Positions 50,670 through 61,688 of a DNA stretch of 64,000 nt are shown piece after piece. A program made the translations under genes and the position numbers. Location: contig NZ_FWFO01000001.1 in NCBI RefSeq assembly GCF_900172225.1, forward strand, positions 1,612,001 to 1,676,000. Reading direction: 5' to 3'. Numbering within the stretch: position 1 is the first letter of the stretch; each line of letters begins with the position of its first letter. Below the pieces are notes generated by a model. It was given only the letters and a program-made list of their open reading frames with translations. It did not search any database and had not been told where the DNA came from. The stretch comes from Falsiruegeria litorea R37 (lineage in GTDB: Bacteria; Pseudomonadota; Alphaproteobacteria; Rhodobacterales; Rhodobacteraceae).

Positions 50670-51608
50670 ATGTCAGACAGAAAGCTCCCGCGCCTTCTTC
50701 AAACGCCTGCTGTGCTGCTGCTTCTGGTGTGGATGCTTATTCCGCTTGGAATGACCCTGTACTTTTCGTTTATCCGCTATGTGTTGAACAACCTGCGCCG
50801 CCCCGAGTGGACGAGCCCAAGCCTCAGCAATTGGCGCGGCTTTGGCAATTACGAGTTCGTTCTGAAATCCAAGGACTTCCTTTTTGCCGTCCAGAACAGC
50901 CTGTTTATCGTCTGCAGCATCCTGATCCTGACTGTCATCCTGGGCGTGTTGATCGCTGTTTTGATCAACAAGACATTTCCCGGGCAGGGCATTGTCCGCG
51001 TGCTGTTGATTTCACCGTTCTTCGTGATGCCGGCGGTCAACGCTGTTTTGTGGATTAACATGATCCTGGATCCGGTGCTTGGGCTTCAGGGTATCGCTGT
51101 AGGTGGTCTCAATGATCTGATCGATACGCTCCGAAATGCGCCTGCAGTGGGGTGGTTCTTTTCGTTGTGGCCCGAGCTCGAGCCGGTCTCGTTCCGTGCA
51201 ACGCAGACTTCGGCCTATGCGGTCATCATCATGGTGACATGGCAATGGACCCCCTTTGCGGTGTTGATCTTCATGACATCGCTGCAGTCCGAGGACCAAC
51301 AGCAGAAAGAAGCCGCAGTGCTGGATGGTGCAAGTGCCTGGTCGCAGTTCCGCTTTCTGACCCTGCCGCATTTATCCCGGCCAATCGCGATAGTTGTGAT
51401 GATCCAGGCGATCTTTCATCTGTCGCTTTATGCAGAGATCGAGATCGTAAGCCGGGGGAATGGCAACAAGAACCTTCCATATCTGATCGGTGAGTTCGCC
51501 AACAACAACATCGGAGCCGCCAGCGCTGCTGGCATCTTTGCGGTCATCCTGGCCAACATCGTCGCATTCTTCTTGTTGCGCATGATTGGCAAGACGTTGA
51601 TGGAATAA
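50670..51608 (+). CDS. smoF: Polyol ABC transporter permease
   Basis: The 312-residue protein has six predicted membrane helices, from TPAVLLLLVWMLIPLGMTLY to AVILANIVAFFLLRMIG. The cytoplasmic EAA loop is EAAVLDGASAWSQFRFLTLP, the ATPase contact of this permease family. ATG 50670 is preferred to ATG 50664 because GAAAGGA lies too close to the latter. It pairs with the following permease to form the membrane channel. Confidence 0.9.
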   Translation: MSDRKLPRLLQTPAVLLLLVWMLIPLGMTLYFSFIRYVLNNLRRPEWTSPSLSNWRGFGNYEFVLKSKDFLFAVQNSLFIVCSILILTVILGVLIAVLINKTFPGQGIVRVLLISPFFVMPAVNAVLWINMILDPVLGLQGIAVGGLNDLIDTLRNAPAVGWFFSLWPELEPVSFRATQTSAYAVIIMVTWQWTPFAVLIFMTSLQSEDQQQKEAAVLDGASAWSQFRFLTLPHLSRPIAIVVMIQAIFHLSLYAEIEIVSRGNGNKNLPYLIGEFANNNIGAASAAGIFAVILANIVAFFLLRMIGKTLME

Positions 51609-51620
51609 GGAAACGGACAT

Positions 51621-52454
51621 ATGGCAATTGTTGCAAAACCTTCGAAATTCGCCAGATACGGCCGTCCTGCATTGGCCTGGAGCGTGGGGCTGTTGTTCTT
51701 CTTTCCAATCTTCTGGATGGTGTTGACCAGCTTCAAGACCGACGCCGATGCGGTGAAACCCGAACATCTGATCTGGTTCACCCCGACGCTCGAGAACTAC
51801 CTGAATATGACCGAGAATTACGACTATTGGCGCTTTGCCAGGAATTCGGTCATCACGGCGGTTTTCGCCACAATATTCACGCTCTTTGTCGGGATACCGT
51901 GCGCCTATGCGATGGCGTTCAACCCAGGCAAGGCCACCAAGGACGTGTTGATGTGGATGTTGTCGACCAAGATGCTGCCAGCCGCGGCGGTGCTTTATCC
52001 AATGACCTTCATCACCAAATCAGCGGGCCTCTTTGACACCCACTTTCTGATTATCTTGGTGCTGAGCCTGATCAACCTGCCAATCGTGATCTGGATGCTT
52101 TTCACTTACTTCAAAGAGATCCCGAAGGACATCATTGAGGCCGGCCAAATGGATGGCGTCAGCACGGTGGGAGAGATCAAGGAAATCCTCATGCCTCTGG
52201 CTTGGGGGGGCATCGCCTCTACCGCTCTGCTCTGCTTCATCTTTTGCTGGAACGAGGCCTATTGGACCGTGCGTTTGACCACGACCGATGCGGCGACGCT
52301 TTCAAAACTCATCGAAGGCAACCGCGCGCCAGAGGGGCTCTTTTTCGGGCGTCTCTCTGCCGTCTCTGCGGCTGCCGTTGGGCCAATCGTCGTCCTGGGA
52401 TGGTTCTGCCAGAAACAACTTGTCCAAGGTCTGACCTTTGGCGCTGTGAAATAA
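51621..52454 (+). CDS. smoG: Polyol ABC transporter permease
   Basis: The 277-residue permease has six helices, beginning LAWSVGLLFFFPIFWMVLTS, and an EAA loop in EAGQMDGVSTVGEIKEILMP. It is 12 bp after smoF with AAGGAAA before the ATG, and completes the transmembrane part of the transporter. The order SBP-permease-permease-ATPase matches the Rhodobacter smo locus. Confidence 0.9.
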   Translation: MAIVAKPSKFARYGRPALAWSVGLLFFFPIFWMVLTSFKTDADAVKPEHLIWFTPTLENYLNMTENYDYWRFARNSVITAVFATIFTLFVGIPCAYAMAFNPGKATKDVLMWMLSTKMLPAAAVLYPMTFITKSAGLFDTHFLIILVLSLINLPIVIWMLFTYFKEIPKDIIEAGQMDGVSTVGEIKEILMPLAWGGIASTALLCFIFCWNEAYWTVRLTTTDAATLSKLIEGNRAPEGLFFGRLSAVSAAAVGPIVVLGWFCQKQLVQGLTFGAVK

Positions 52455-52463
52455 GGAGCGACA

Positions 52464-53465
52464 ATGGGACGTATTCAACTTAGGAACGTGACCAAGAGCT
52501 TTGGTGACGTTCAGGTCATCCCGCCGCTGGATCTGACCATCGAGGATGGCGAGTTCGCGGTATTTGTCGGCCCGTCCGGATGCGGTAAATCCACGCTTCT
52601 GCGCATGATCGCAGGGTTGGAGGACCTGACATCGGGCGAAATCGAAATCGACGGTAAAATCGCAACGAATGTGCCGCCTGCCCAACGTGGTTTGGCGATG
52701 GTGTTTCAATCCTATGCGCTTTATCCGCACATGACCGTGCGCAAGAACATCGCCTTTCCATTGCGTATGGCGAAAATGTCGAAGGCTGAAACAGATCAAA
52801 GGGTTGAAACGGCAGCCAAATCGTTGAACCTGATGGATTACCTGGACCGGAAGCCAGCCGATCTTTCAGGTGGCCAGCGCCAGCGTGTCGCCATTGGTCG
52901 CGCCATTGTTCGCGAGCCATCTGCGTTCCTTTTCGACGAACCCCTGTCAAATCTGGACGCTGCTCTTCGTGTCGGTATGCGCCTGGAAATTGGCGAACTG
53001 CACGAGCGGCTGAAAACCACGATGATCTATGTAACTCATGATCAGGTCGAAGCCATGACGATGGCGAACAAGATCATCGTTTTGCGCGCGGGTGTGATTG
53101 AGCAAGTCGGCTCCCCATTGGAGCTGTATCACAAACCGCAAAACGAATTCGTGGCGGGTTTCATCGGCTCTCCAAAGATGAACTTCCTCAAGGGCGACGA
53201 AGCGGCGAAACATGGCGCGAGCACCATCGGAATTCGCCCTGAACATATCGACGTCAGTTTGACCCAAGGCGCCTGGAAGGGGCGTGTCGGGGTGGCTGAA
53301 CACCTTGGCTCGGATACCTTCATTCACGTGCATGACACTGGCCTTGCCGATGTGCTGACAGTGCGCGTGATCGGCGATGTTTCGGTCAAACATGGCGACA
53401 CGATTTACCTGACGCCACAAGGTGATCAGATTCACAAGTTTGATGCCGAGGGCCTGAAACAGTAA
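52464..53465 (+). CDS. smoK: Polyol ABC transporter ATP-binding protein
   Basis: The 333-residue ATPase has Walker [14 protein letters not shown] near residue 37, signature [14 protein letters not shown], Walker [16 protein letters not shown] and the switch histidine in [15 protein letters not shown]-terminal regulatory TOBE-like domain ([12 protein letters not shown]) marks the MalK/UgpC type. AAGGAG precedes the ATG, and its stop overlaps the mannitol dehydrogenase start by one base. Confidence 0.93.
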   Translation: MGRIQLRNVTKSFGDVQVIPPLDLTIEDGEFAVFVGPSGCGKSTLLRMIAGLEDLTSGEIEIDGKIATNVPPAQRGLAMVFQSYALYPHMTVRKNIAFPLRMAKMSKAETDQRVETAAKSLNLMDYLDRKPADLSGGQRQRVAIGRAIVREPSAFLFDEPLSNLDAALRVGMRLEIGELHERLKTTMIYVTHDQVEAMTMANKIIVLRAGVIEQVGSPLELYHKPQNEFVAGFIGSPKMNFLKGDEAAKHGASTIGIRPEHIDVSLTQGAWKGRVGVAEHLGSDTFIHVHDTGLADVLTVRVIGDVSVKHGDTIYLTPQGDQIHKFDAEGLKQ

Positions 53466-54991
53466 TGGCGCCTGCGGTCCCTATATCCAACGGCCTTGCG
53501 CTTTCGGACGCGAATTTGCCAAGTCTGCCCGCCATTGTGTCTCGGCCCAGCTATGACCGGACAAAGCTGCGTCCCGGTATCGTGCATATCGGCCTTGGAA
53601 ATTTCCACCGCGCACATCAGGCCTGGTATATCCATAGGTTGATGCAGCAGGGGCTCGCATTGGATTGGGCCATAATCGGTGCAAGCGTCCGCGAACAAGA
53701 TCAGATCATGCGCAACAGTTTGATTTCGCAGGATTTTTTAACCACTTTGGTCGAATTGTCCCCGCAAGAGAGATCTGCCGAGGTCATCGGCTCGATGATC
53801 GACTATCTACCGATCGAAACCGGAAATTCAGCACTTGTGCGTCAGATTGCCAATGACACCACCCGGATCGTGTCTTTGACGATAACCGAAGGTGGCTATT
53901 TTGCGTCTGCTGCTCATGGCGGTCTGGACGTTGATCATCCTGACCTGCAGCACGACATTCGAAACGCCAGAGCTCCGCGTACGGTCTTTGGCGCAATCGT
54001 CGCCGCACTTTCGCTTCGTCGCAGATCCGGGGCGGGTCCACTTACGGTTCTGAGTTGCGACAACCTTCGCGGCAATGGCGCGATTGCCCGACAAGCGGTT
54101 CTTTCGCTGGCTCAGCTGCAGGATCCCGATTTAGCAGATTGGATAGGTGAACACTGTAGCTTTCCGAATTCCATGGTGGACTGCATTGTTCCCGCAACCG
54201 GGCCAGATGAAATCGCATTGGCGCAGGGCTTTGGGATCGAAGACCCGGTCCCGGTGACCCATGAGAACTATCGGAAATGGGTGATCGAAGATGATTTCTG
54301 TGCGGGTCGGCCAGACCTTGAGAAGGTAGGGGTGATCCTGACATCCGAGGTTCATGCCTACGAGGCCATGAAAATCCGTATTCTGAACGCGGGCCATCAG
54401 GTTTTGGCCAATGTTGGCGAATTGATGTCTGTTCACACCATCGCCGAGTGTATGGCACACCCGCTGATTTCGCGGTTTTTCAACAAGATCGAACATGAAG
54501 AAATCGTGCCGCATGTGGATCCTGTTCCAGGCGTGACGCCCACTCAATATGTTGGTCTGATTGCCCAACGGTTTTCAAACCCAGAGATCAGGGACACGAC
54601 GCGTCGGGTGGCCTTCGATGGCTCGTCACGTCATCCGGAATTCATTCTACCTATCATTCGCGATGCTCTGAACCGTGGTGGTCCGATCCAGGGCCTGGCG
54701 TTGGTGGAGGCACTATGGGCGCGAATGTGTGCCGGGATCAGAGACGACGGGACCGCAATCGAGGAAAACGACCCTGACTGGCGACGTTTGTCAGAGGTCG
54801 CCCGAACCAGCGCCCATCGACCACAGGCCTGGCTTGAGCAAGGGCAGATCTACGGTAATCTTGTTGATGATGGCGCTTTCAAGACCGCGTTTTGTCATTG
54901 GCTGCAGCTCATTTGGTCCCAAGGCAGCGCCGCTGCGCTTCGCGCCTATCTGGGGCCGCCTGAGCACCAGGGACAGGAAACGGCGGGATGA
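53465..54991 (+). CDS. mtlK: Mannitol 2-dehydrogenase
   Basis: The 508-residue enzyme belongs to the polyol-specific long-chain dehydrogenases, which oxidise D-mannitol to D-fructose with NAD+. The N-terminal nucleotide part has HIGLGNFHRAHQAWY; the catalytic signature KIRILNAGHQVL contains the family Lys, Asn and His. Length is typical. It starts within the smoK stop (TAATG) and overlaps the kinase gene by 4 bp, so uptake, oxidation and phosphorylation are co-translated. The related Rhodobacter operon also has smoS (sorbitol dehydrogenase), which is absent here. Confidence 0.93.
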   Translation: MAPAVPISNGLALSDANLPSLPAIVSRPSYDRTKLRPGIVHIGLGNFHRAHQAWYIHRLMQQGLALDWAIIGASVREQDQIMRNSLISQDFLTTLVELSPQERSAEVIGSMIDYLPIETGNSALVRQIANDTTRIVSLTITEGGYFASAAHGGLDVDHPDLQHDIRNARAPRTVFGAIVAALSLRRRSGAGPLTVLSCDNLRGNGAIARQAVLSLAQLQDPDLADWIGEHCSFPNSMVDCIVPATGPDEIALAQGFGIEDPVPVTHENYRKWVIEDDFCAGRPDLEKVGVILTSEVHAYEAMKIRILNAGHQVLANVGELMSVHTIAECMAHPLISRFFNKIEHEEIVPHVDPVPGVTPTQYVGLIAQRFSNPEIRDTTRRVAFDGSSRHPEFILPIIRDALNRGGPIQGLALVEALWARMCAGIRDDGTAIEENDPDWRRLSEVARTSAHRPQAWLEQGQIYGNLVDDGAFKTAFCHWLQLIWSQGSAAALRAYLGPPEHQGQETAG

Positions 54992-55935
54992 TCCTGTGCT
55001 GTGGTGAGGCTCTTGTCGACATGATCCCGGACCCCACGCGCCAAGACGGCGTAGGGTTTGTTGCGCACTGCGGTGGCGCGGTGATGAATACGGCGGTTGC
55101 CTTGAGCCGCCTAGGAGCGCCCACCGGGCTTTTCACCGGACTGTCCCACGACTTGTTTGGCCGCCAGCTGGAGGAACACCTGCGTGCGTCACATGTCGAT
55201 CTGTCATTCGTTTCATGGTCGAACCGCCCATCAACGCTGGCGTTTGTGCATTTTGAGGACGGCAAGACCAGCTATGAGTTCATGGACGAAAATTCAGCGG
55301 GCCGCATGTTGACGGCAGCAGATTTGCCGAACCTGACTGAAGAGGTGTCTGCCCTGTTTTTTGGAGGCATCAGCCTCGCGGTGGAACCTGCCGCCGACAC
55401 ATACGCCACGTTTTTGGAACGCGAGAAATCCGGCCGTGTGGTGATGCTGGACCCGAATATCCGTGAAAACTTCATTCCTGACCAGGAACGATACCGCGCC
55501 CGGCTGGAGCGGATGATGGCCAAGACCGATATCTTGAAGGTCTCGGACGAGGATCTGGACTGGTTGATCCCGCGATCTCTGCCATTGGCCCAAAAAGTCG
55601 CCCTGCTCAAAAAACTTGGACCCAGTGTCATTATCGTGACTCGCGGATCCGCCGGTGCGGTGGGGTTTTTGCGTGACGGCGCGTCCGTGAGTGTTGCAGC
55701 CCAACATGTTGAAGTCGTGGACACCGTCGGCGCAGGCGATACATTCAATGCCGGCCTGTTGCGAAAGCTCATGGAGCTCGAATGTCTGGGCATCCATTCT
55801 CTCAGGAAACTGAATGAAGATCATCTTGAAAGAGCATTGGCTTTTGCTTCCAAGGTGGCCAGCATTTCAGCCTCACGAAAGGGAGCTGATCCACCCTGGG
55901 CACACGAGATGCAGGGCCAGGTCGGATCGATTTGA
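54988..55935 (+). CDS. PfkB-family fructokinase
   Basis: The 315-residue ribokinase-family kinase has the N-terminal ILCCGEALVDMIPDP, the glycine pair CGGAVMNTAVALSRLGA and the catalytic DTVGAGDTFNAGLL with the base Asp. Its position after mannitol dehydrogenase points to phosphorylation of the fructose formed, as for MtlZ in Rhodobacter. The 3' end lies against transposase remnant sequence on the other strand, so the last residues may have been altered by insertion; the length is still normal. Confidence 0.88.
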   Translation: MILCCGEALVDMIPDPTRQDGVGFVAHCGGAVMNTAVALSRLGAPTGLFTGLSHDLFGRQLEEHLRASHVDLSFVSWSNRPSTLAFVHFEDGKTSYEFMDENSAGRMLTAADLPNLTEEVSALFFGGISLAVEPAADTYATFLEREKSGRVVMLDPNIRENFIPDQERYRARLERMMAKTDILKVSDEDLDWLIPRSLPLAQKVALLKKLGPSVIIVTRGSAGAVGFLRDGASVSVAAQHVEVVDTVGAGDTFNAGLLRKLMELECLGIHSLRKLNEDHLERALAFASKVASISASRKGADPPWAHEMQGQVGSI

Positions 55936-56020
55936 TGTCGACGAAGCCCAGAAACCTTTGTGCGGCCTTGTCGTAGCGGGTCGTGCCACGACGGGCTTTG
56001 CAGGGTGCGTGGAACCGTAG
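55925..56020 (-). pseudogene. IS5-type transposase C-terminal remnant
   Basis: On the minus strand one frame reads KTLRFHAPCKARRGTTRYDK then AAQRFLGFVDI, the RRxxTRYDKxAxxFL end typical of IS5-family transposases. In-frame stops occur a few residues upstream, and nothing else of the transposase is seen, so only about 30 codons survive. It abuts the 3' end of the fructokinase gene and marks a former insertion at the boundary between the mannitol operon and the urease operon. Confidence 0.65.
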
Positions 56021-56228
56021 CGTTTTGGTTCAAGGCGTCCGCAATGCCCCCTATAACCCAGCCAAAGCCCAGCACCAAAACTGCCGGTGAACGCTTGAGC
56101 ACTTGCCGGACTCCTTGGGAAGGCCGCACCAAGGAATGCCTGTCCGCCAGATCCGGACATTCCCTGCAAGAACAAGGCGGTGGTGCGTGGGTTTGCACCC
56201 CTTCTGGGTCCTGACCCTGGTGGGTCTT
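55936..56228. other. Gap with transposase remnant
   Basis: Apart from the transposase fragment, this 293-bp stretch holds an imperfect hairpin (GGAATG and TGTCCG at 56133-56146 facing CGGACATTCC at 56154-56163). It separates the converging mannitol and urease operons. I see no intact gene, no terminal inverted repeats and no T-rich terminator. Confidence 0.5.
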
Positions 56229-56879
56229 TCACCCGTTACCGAACATGTGCTGCGTTGAATTTTGCGTCATCAACCCTCCGATCGACGAAAGAAGGCTCAC
56301 GATTTCGGTAACACCCTTTCTCTGCTTCAGGGATGCAAACACGTAAGGGCGCTCTTGGCGCATATGCCGGGCGTCTCGATCCATGACCTCTAATGAGGCG
56401 CCAACATGCGGCGCGAGGTCTGTCTTGTTGATGATGAGAACGTCGGACTTGGTAATCGCAGGCCCGCCCTTGCGGGGAATCTCCTCGCCTGCTGCAACAT
56501 CGATCACGTAGAGCGTCACGTCCGCCAATTCGGGGCTGAAGGTGGCCGACAGGTTATCGCCGCCGCTTTCGATCAGCACGATCTCGACCTCGGGGTGGCG
56601 ATCGACCATTTCGGCCAGGGCCGCAAGGTTGATCGAGGCGTCCTCGCGGATCGCGGTATGCGGGCAGCCGCCGGTTTCAACGCCAATGATACGGTCCTGC
56701 GGCAGGATCTGCATGCGCATCAGCGCCTCGGCGTCTTCTTGCGTGTAGATGTCATTGGTGATGACGCCAATCGAATGCGTCTCGCGCAGGGCTTCGCTGA
56801 GCGCGGCGGTGAGGGTGGTCTTGCCAGCGCCAACCGGGCCGCCGATGCCCACGCGCAGGGGGCCGTTCATCGTGCTCAT
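56229..56879 (-). CDS. ureG: Urease accessory GTPase
   Basis: The 216-residue SIMIBI GTPase delivers nickel to apo-urease. Walker A is [13 protein letters not shown], then [11 protein letters not shown], the metal-binding [14 protein letters not shown] (CPH), and [19 protein letters not shown]; the base-recognition motif is [12 protein letters not shown]. The C-terminal tail (about 20 residues, [17 protein letters not shown]) extends slightly past the usual end. It overlaps ureF by 4 bp and is last in the operon. Confidence 0.96.
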   Translation of the reverse strand: MSTMNGPLRVGIGGPVGAGKTTLTAALSEALRETHSIGVITNDIYTQEDAEALMRMQILPQDRIIGVETGGCPHTAIREDASINLAALAEMVDRHPEVEIVLIESGGDNLSATFSPELADVTLYVIDVAAGEEIPRKGGPAITKSDVLIINKTDLAPHVGASLEVMDRDARHMRQERPYVFASLKQRKGVTEIVSLLSSIGGLMTQNSTQHMFGNG

Positions 56880-57538
56880 GTTCGGAAAATCCTTGAATAC
56901 TGGGTTTCATGCTTCATTGCGGCGATATCGCCGAGGAAGCTGGTGCTGGTGAGGTCGTTGAGCGAGGCGTTGCTGGCCTCTTCTGCGATCTGGGTACAGA
57001 GCGGGGTGAGGTCCCGGATCAGTCTTTGGCCCTCGGTTTGACCCAAAGGCACCAGTCGCATGGCGACCGCAGCGAGGTTTGAGACAAAGGCCATCAGGTA
57101 GAATTGGATGGTGAGATCCAGCGGCAGGCTTTCGAGCCGGGCCGCGCGTCCCACTGCGACGGGGTAGGTCAGGCGTGATATGTCCGTTGCCCAGACCTTG
57201 GCCGTGACATCGCAAAAAGCCTCTCCCTGTAGCCGGGTTTCCTTCAGCCGTTCGGACGAGGACGCAAAGGCACGCGCGGTTGCGTCGATCTCGTCCAGAT
57301 CTTCTGCATCCGCGTGATAGGCGGCTGCGATGAACAGGCTGTCATTCCACCCGGCGCCGTGGTGCAGGGCCTCATTGATCCATGCGCTGGTCTGCGCGGC
57401 GGTTGTAACATCACCGGCGTCAATGGCCCATTCCAGCCCGTGGGAATAGGCAAAGGCCCCCACCGGGTAGGCGGGAGAGAACCATTGCGTCAGGGTCAGA
57501 ATGTCAGTGGCTGTGGCCATGGGTGCGTCCGTGTCCAT
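56876..57538 (-). CDS. ureF: Urease accessory protein
   Basis: The 220-residue all-helical protein acts in the UreDFG complex that activates urease and gates GTP hydrolysis by UreG. Family parts: [23 protein letters not shown] and [29 protein letters not shown] split by a loop. The start is uncertain: ATG 57538 overlaps ureE by 35 bp and has GGAG close by; ATG 57520 (giving MATATD) is the alternative. Confidence 0.92.
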   Translation of the reverse strand: MDTDAPMATATDILTLTQWFSPAYPVGAFAYSHGLEWAIDAGDVTTAAQTSAWINEALHHGAGWNDSLFIAAAYHADAEDLDEIDATARAFASSSERLKETRLQGEAFCDVTAKVWATDISRLTYPVAVGRAARLESLPLDLTIQFYLMAFVSNLAAVAMRLVPLGQTEGQRLIRDLTPLCTQIAEEASNASLNDLTSTSFLGDIAAMKHETQYSRIFRT

Positions 57539-57950
57539 AGGCTCCGCCTTCGGGGGTGAAGGGTTCGGTCACCTCGCGCACCGTGGCGCCGATTTTGCCC
57601 AGCATGTCGCGGATCACGTGATCACGCTGGATCAGCAGGCGACCCTCTTCGATCTGGCAGGGGGTGTGGCGGTTGCCGATGTGCCAGGCAAGGCGGGGCA
57701 GATCTGGGCCGGTGACCTCCAACAGGTCCTCTGGCGCGGCAACAATCCCGACCTCGCGGCCATCTTCCAGCACCAGCACACCGCCATGATCCAGCGAGGT
57801 TGTTTTGGGCAGGTCGACCAGCACCGACTGTCCGTCATCCGTTTTCAGGACCTTGCGGCGCAAGAAGCGGCCTTCGTAGTCCAGCGCCACTTGGGCCGTA
57901 AGGTCTTTGTGGGCATGGGCGTGATAAGCGCGGGCGATGGTTTGGGTCAT
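57504..57950 (-). CDS. ureE: Urease accessory nickel-binding protein
   Basis: The 148-residue protein stores and donates nickel. The peptide-binding N-domain (LDYEGRFLRRKVLKTDDGQ) is followed by the metal domain with AWHIGNRHTPCQIEEGRLLI (interface His), and a His-rich end [14 protein letters not shown] suited to extra nickel binding. It overlaps ureF at its 3' end and is 10 bp after ureC. Confidence 0.95.
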   Translation of the reverse strand: MTQTIARAYHAHAHKDLTAQVALDYEGRFLRRKVLKTDDGQSVLVDLPKTTSLDHGGVLVLEDGREVGIVAAPEDLLEVTGPDLPRLAWHIGNRHTPCQIEEGRLLIQRDHVIRDMLGKIGATVREVTEPFTPEGGAYGHGRTHGHSH

Positions 57951-57960
57951 TTTCGTTGCC

Positions 57961-59669
<1,709 letters not shown>

Positions 59670-59670
<1 letters not shown>

Positions 59671-59975
59671 CAGAGATCTCCCATGACCTGTTGGTTGAAA
59701 CCGAAGATGCGGCGGGCGCCACCGATGGGGATCAGCTGCACCTCGCGCTTCTGGCCGGGCTCGAACCGCACGGCGGTGCCAGCCGCGATGTCCAGGCGCT
59801 TGCCGCGCGCGGCCTCGCGGTGAAATTCAAGTGCCGGATTGGCTTCGGCAAAATGGTAGTGGCTGCCGACCTGAACGGGGCGGTCGCCAGTGTTGGCGAC
59901 CATCAGGATGGTGACGGGTTGATCCGGGTTCAGGGTCAGGTCGCCCTCAGCTGGGAAAACCTCGCCGGGGATCAT
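59670..59975 (-). CDS. ureB: Urease beta subunit
   Basis: The 101-residue structural subunit has the family start [18 protein letters not shown] and the core [18 protein letters not shown], with [16 protein letters not shown] after it. ATG 59975 is fixed by the family start; it overlaps the stop of the preceding small gene (ATGA). The subunit is separate from ureA, the usual proteobacterial arrangement. Confidence 0.96.
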
Positions 59976-60148
59976 TTGCGGGACCGGTGACGCAGGTAGG
60001 CCAAGGCGCCCGCAACCGGGACCGAGAGCAAGGCCAGGGCCAGCCAGGCCTCGGCCCCATGTGGGTGAACATGGGCGCCGCCATGGGCCAGCGCAGCGGA
60101 TGCGGCCAGGGTGGCCAGGGTGGTTAGGGCAATGAGAGAGGGTTTCAT
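59972..60148 (-). CDS. 58-residue His-rich membrane protein in the urease operon
   Basis: A short gene fills the space between ureA and ureB. It has AAAGGATAT before its ATG at 60148 and its TGA overlaps the ureB start. The product has a signal-like first helix ([20 protein letters not shown]), a His-rich patch [13 protein letters not shown], a membrane helix ([18 protein letters not shown]) and a basic end RHRSRK. The position, coupling and histidines suggest a role in nickel handling or membrane docking of urease maturation. No known family is recognised. Confirming it needs homologues. Confidence 0.75.
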   Translation of the reverse strand: MKPSLIALTTLATLAASAALAHGGAHVHPHGAEAWLALALLSVPVAGALAYLRHRSRK

Positions 60149-60160
60149 CCGGGATATCCT

Positions 60161-60463
60161 TTAGCGAATGGGGTTGTGGACGGTCACCAGTTTGGTGCCA
60201 TCGGGAAAAGTGGCTTCGACTTGCACCTCGTGGATCATTTCGGGCACACCGGGCATGCATTGCTCGACGCGGATAATTTGCGCGCCTGCTTCCATCATGT
60301 CAGCGACTGAACGCCCATCGCGGGCCCCTTCGACAACGGCGTCGGTGATCAGGGCGATGGCCTCGGGGTGGTTCAGCTTTACGCCACGGGCCAGCCGCTT
60401 GCGGGCGACCTCGGCGGCCATGGCGACCAGCAGCTTGTCTTTTTCTCTTGGGGTCAGGTTCAT
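60161..60463 (-). CDS. ureA: Urease gamma subunit
   Basis: The 100-residue structural subunit begins [20 protein letters not shown] and contains [20 protein letters not shown], both family hallmarks. ATG 60463 is chosen by family length; it follows the ureD stop by one base. Together with UreB and UreC it forms the (ABC)3 enzyme. Confidence 0.97.
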   Translation of the reverse strand: MNLTPREKDKLLVAMAAEVARKRLARGVKLNHPEAIALITDAVVEGARDGRSVADMMEAGAQIIRVEQCMPGVPEMIHEVQVEATFPDGTKLVTVHNPIR

Positions 60464-60464
60464 G

Positions 60465-61364
60465 TCATATCTTCCAGCATCGGGGGAGGGGCGCACCGTT
60501 CAGGCGTTGAAGAAGGGGCAACAGGGTGTGTCGCAAGGCAAAGCTGTCCTCGGCCAGAAGCCGCATCACCAGCACGTCCTCTTGCAGCAGGCTGACGCCG
60601 CCCGTGGCGGGCAGGGTGGTTTGCAGGGGGGACAGATGGGTTTCGGCATTGTTTGCTATCAGCACCACCAACGCCATGGCGCCTGCGCCCCCTGCAATGA
60701 ATGGCTTGGCGAGGTGATCGCGCGCGTTGCCGGTCAGAGCCATGGCATCGATGAACAGCGGCACGCCTTCGCGGCGGATCTCAATCCGGTCACGAAAGTG
60801 AAGGTCTGTCACGTCTTCGCCCATGGCAGGGCGACCAAAGACCACGGGCTCGACCATCAACAGGGATGCGCCTTTGGACAAATCGACCTTCAGACGGCGG
60901 TGCAGGGCGCTGCCGTTGAATAGAATGGTTTCCTGCGGGAGCCAGTTGATCCGCGCACCCGCATCGATCCGCAGGCGATTGGTGATCTTGCCGATCTCGC
61001 CCGGCTGCGCCTTGTATGCACGCTCGCAAGCCTGGGTCGTCAGGGTAAGTGTGGTGCCAGGGGCCGCCTGCGCAGAAAAATCGAACTGGTCGCCTCCGGT
61101 CACGCCGCCGGCCGTGTTCAACACGACTGCATCCAACGCGGATCCGCGCCGCCCGGGGAACAGACACTTGAGCGAACCCGTCTGTCGGAACCTGTCCAGC
61201 ACTGTACCCACGTCGGTGCGCTTGGTGCTGAGGTGCACCGTGCCGCGCGCGCGAGGCTGATCTGAAAAGCCGTGTGGGGTTATGTCTGCCTGATGGGTGA
61301 TCGGGCCGTCCTCGGATCGTGTTGCTATGCCCTTGGTTTTGCTGGGGCGCGTGCAAAGCACCAT
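60465..61364 (-). CDS. ureD: Urease accessory protein
   Basis: The UreD/UreH protein scaffolds UreF and UreG on apo-urease. Conserved parts are [38 protein letters not shown] and [20 protein letters not shown]. The C-terminal part is clear; the start is less so. ATG 61364 gives 299 residues and includes the whole conserved domain; in-frame starts upstream (up to 61523) would add unconserved sequence. It is first in the urease operon, divergent from urtA. Confidence 0.9.
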   Translation of the reverse strand: MVLCTRPSKTKGIATRSEDGPITHQADITPHGFSDQPRARGTVHLSTKRTDVGTVLDRFRQTGSLKCLFPGRRGSALDAVVLNTAGGVTGGDQFDFSAQAAPGTTLTLTTQACERAYKAQPGEIGKITNRLRIDAGARINWLPQETILFNGSALHRRLKVDLSKGASLLMVEPVVFGRPAMGEDVTDLHFRDRIEIRREGVPLFIDAMALTGNARDHLAKPFIAGGAGAMALVVLIANNAETHLSPLQTTLPATGGVSLLQEDVLVMRLLAEDSFALRHTLLPLLQRLNGAPLPRCWKI

Positions 61365-61688
61365 TGCAAACGGCGTACCGCGCACTGTGACCGGGTCCAT
61401 TTGATGAATTGTTGTGCGGACGTGGTGGTGGCTGTTCAAAAAACAGGCATTCACCTTGGTTGCTCGGTGATTCACGGGTGGCAGGTTTGCTTGTTTTGCT
61501 GCGATGCAGAATCGATTGAGCACCTGCTGGGGACAAGATGTCTGACAATCGCGGGTGTGTGGCGACCATACGAATTGGACCTCGAAGCGGCCGCCACACG
61601 AAATGCAACATCAAGTTGCGGGGATAGCTAAAGGGATCGGGCACATCTGTGCAAGCCCCGCCGCAAAAAGCCCCGCCTGGAGGATCGT
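61365..61688. promoter_or_regulatory. Divergent promoter region between ureD and urtA
   Basis: The 324-bp gap serves both the urease operon and the urea transporter. It holds a small palindrome CTGC-GAT-GCAG near 61508-61519, a direct repeat AGCCCCGCC just before urtA, and GGAGGA as the urtA ribosome site. I looked for a clear sigma-54 promoter (GG-N10-GC) and found no convincing one. Nitrogen control through NtrC would be expected for these genes. Confidence 0.45.

Noticed and set aside
55821-56198. A 125-codon minus-strand frame after the fructokinase
   Set aside because: It overlaps the fructokinase C-terminus; a different frame there carries the TRYDK transposase end, so this frame is not a gene.
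61365-61688. A sigma-54 promoter before urtA around GTGGCAGGTTTGC (61480-61492)
   Set aside because: The spacing from GG to the next GC does not fit -24/-12.
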